A stretch of 64,000 bases of DNA, from assembly GCA_021846395.1 (NCBI GenBank), contig JAJZXB010000004.1:62001-126000 (forward strand). Direction: 5' to 3'. Of the stretch, positions 63,140 to 64,000 are shown one piece after another. The notes below the pieces were generated by a model. It was not told where the DNA came from, made no database searches, and saw only the letters and a program-made list of their open reading frames with translations. Both the position numbers and the translations under genes were made by a program. This DNA comes from Thermoplasmata archaeon. Its GTDB lineage: Archaea > Thermoplasmatota > Thermoplasmata > Thermoplasmatales > Thermoplasmataceae. Numbering within the stretch: the first letter of the stretch is position 1; each line of letters opens with the position of its first letter.

Positions 63140-64000
63140 TTATTTATATTTTCCCAACGTATCAAAAATGTAATTTTTGAATTTTTTTACATCTATATCG
63201 GTGGAAACATATGTGTTTTTCTCCTTTCCTGTTACACTGTAAAAATCAACAGTTGTTCTGCCACGGCTTGGCCCTGGTGATATCTGCACATCAACATTCA
63301 AAAGCTGTGTTTTTATAAACCCCGGGTGTAATGCCTCGACAAGTGCGCATGCATCATGTATTGGCACCCCTCCCAGTTTAAAATTATCCTCATAGGTTTT
63401 GTAAAAGAAATTCAGAAGATCCGCCACCGTTTTACCAACACTGGTTCCCAACTTCTCAATTTTTTTAATATCCTCTTTAAAGAAAAGGGTTTTATGGGTG
63501 ACATCCAGTGTTATCATGGTAAAATCCATATTTGAATCAAGAACAATTTTCAGAGCCTCTGGATCATTATATGCGTTAAATTCAGCATCCGGTGTTATAT
63601 TTCCCATGGAATATGAGCCACCCATCCATACTATTCTGTCTATGTTTCCCTTAATTTCGGGATATAAGGTTAGCAAGAGAGCAATGTTTGTAAGAGGTCC
63701 AGTTGTAACAATTGTTGCCGTTTTGAACTCAGTCAACTTGTCCCTGATATAATCCACGGCATGCCTGGAGTCCCTTTCCCTAATTGGTTCTGGTAAATTT
63801 GCACCATCGAGGCCTGAAACTCCGTGAATATCCGGTGCCGTACTTAATTTCTCAATTATTGGGGAAGGGCACCCCATGGCAACATCAATATTTTTTTCTC
63901 CGGCAAGTGAGAGTATTTTCAGAGCATCTAATGTGGTTTTATCCACAGTTTGGTTTCCCGCAACAGTCGTTATTCCCAGGAGATTTGCATCATCATCTTT
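63140..64000 (-). CDS. Inosine-uridine-type nucleoside hydrolase (5' end beyond window)
   Basis: 286 residues visible, open through base 64000 (KDDDANLLGITTVAGNQT upstream of the first internal GTG). IVTTGPLTNIALLL, VWMGGSYSMGNITPDAEFNAYNDPEA and GVPIHDACALVEALHPGF are nucleoside hydrolase motifs; the N-terminal DxDxxxDD ligand block lies outside. It splits purine or pyrimidine nucleosides to base and ribose. Converges with moaD. Confidence 0.9.
   Translation of the reverse strand, partial: KDDDANLLGITTVAGNQTVDKTTLDALKILSLAGEKNIDVAMGCPSPIIEKLSTAPDIHGVSGLDGANLPEPIRERDSRHAVDYIRDKLTEFKTATIVTTGPLTNIALLLTLYPEIKGNIDRIVWMGGSYSMGNITPDAEFNAYNDPEALKIVLDSNMDFTMITLDVTHKTLFFKEDIKKIEKLGTSVGKTVADLLNFFYKTYEDNFKLGGVPIHDACALVEALHPGFIKTQLLNVDVQISPGPSRGRTTVDFYSVTGKEKNTYVSTDIDVKKFKNYIFDTLGKYK

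Noticed and set aside
1-64000. CRISPR array, rRNA genes or replication origin
   Set aside because: No regularly spaced repeats, rRNA-like sequence, or ORB/cdc6 context was found.

Overview
The window looks like chromosomal DNA from an extremely acidophilic archaeon of the order Thermoplasmatales (Ferroplasma, Acidiplasma, Picrophilus or Cuniculiplasma type). The evidence is the strong AT bias, many genes whose start codon lies about 25 nt downstream of a TATA box (leaderless), a haem-copper oxidase with fused subunits I and III encoded beside a sulfocyanin-type blue copper protein, a DUF929-like protein, an adenosine-specific kinase of the DUF355 type and archaeal-type MoaB/MoaC. The genus cannot be fixed from the sequence alone.

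Layout. 1-4.0 kb: end of an MFS transporter, orphan Dam-type DNA methylase, SDR enzyme, and a Rieske gene whose 5' two thirds is duplicated 1.4 kb away among transposon and toxin-antitoxin debris. 4.2-11.1 kb: methyltransferase, moaB-moaC, pdxT, M20 amidohydrolase, OsmC protein, then an APC permease divergent from a cyclase-family hydrolase. 11.7-15.5 kb: a very AT-rich four-gene cassette (secreted Cys-containing protein, two-TM-anchor ectodomain protein, ABC ATPase, ABC permease) enclosed by about 100-bp imperfect inverted repeats; this is the most striking anonymous system in the window. 15.5-27.6 kb: housekeeping and metabolic genes including Fe-ADH/ALDH, a menaquinone-type methyltransferase, a stand-alone PrimPol domain, an ABC exporter and a degenerate metallo-beta-lactamase-fold protein.

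28.7-42 kb: respiration. The operon CoxI/III fusion - small TM subunit - sulfocyanin - CoxII - CtaB is followed by small membrane proteins, a patch of pseudogenes, and a divergent pair of large membrane proteins, one a NosR/NapH/CcoG-like polyferredoxin, with a CtaA-like haem A synthase next to it and a Bat-type regulator. A molybdopterin oxidoreductase survives only as a C-terminal relic.

42.5-47.9 kb: an operon with the composition of a minimal type IV secretion or Ced/Ted-like DNA-transfer apparatus (VirB4/HerA-type ATPase with an N-terminal VirB3-like hairpin, VirB6/CedA-like polytopic protein, VirB2/CedA1-like two-TM small protein, and a large surface protein with an intracellular winged-helix-like tail). 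48-55.5 kb: DMT transporter, CBS protein, signal-less BtuF-like protein, and a PuuE-like deacetylase plus APC permease bracketed by a complete tnpB element and its internally deleted derivative, then a second cyclase-family hydrolase. 55.8-64 kb: moaE, UbiA-like protein, adenosine-specific kinase, tRNA-Arg(CCG), a small accessory patch (orphan gene and VapBC with a perfect palindromic operator), MFS transporter, moaA-moaD and the body of a nucleoside hydrolase. The molybdopterin synthesis genes moaA, B, C, D and E are therefore all present but scattered over three sites.
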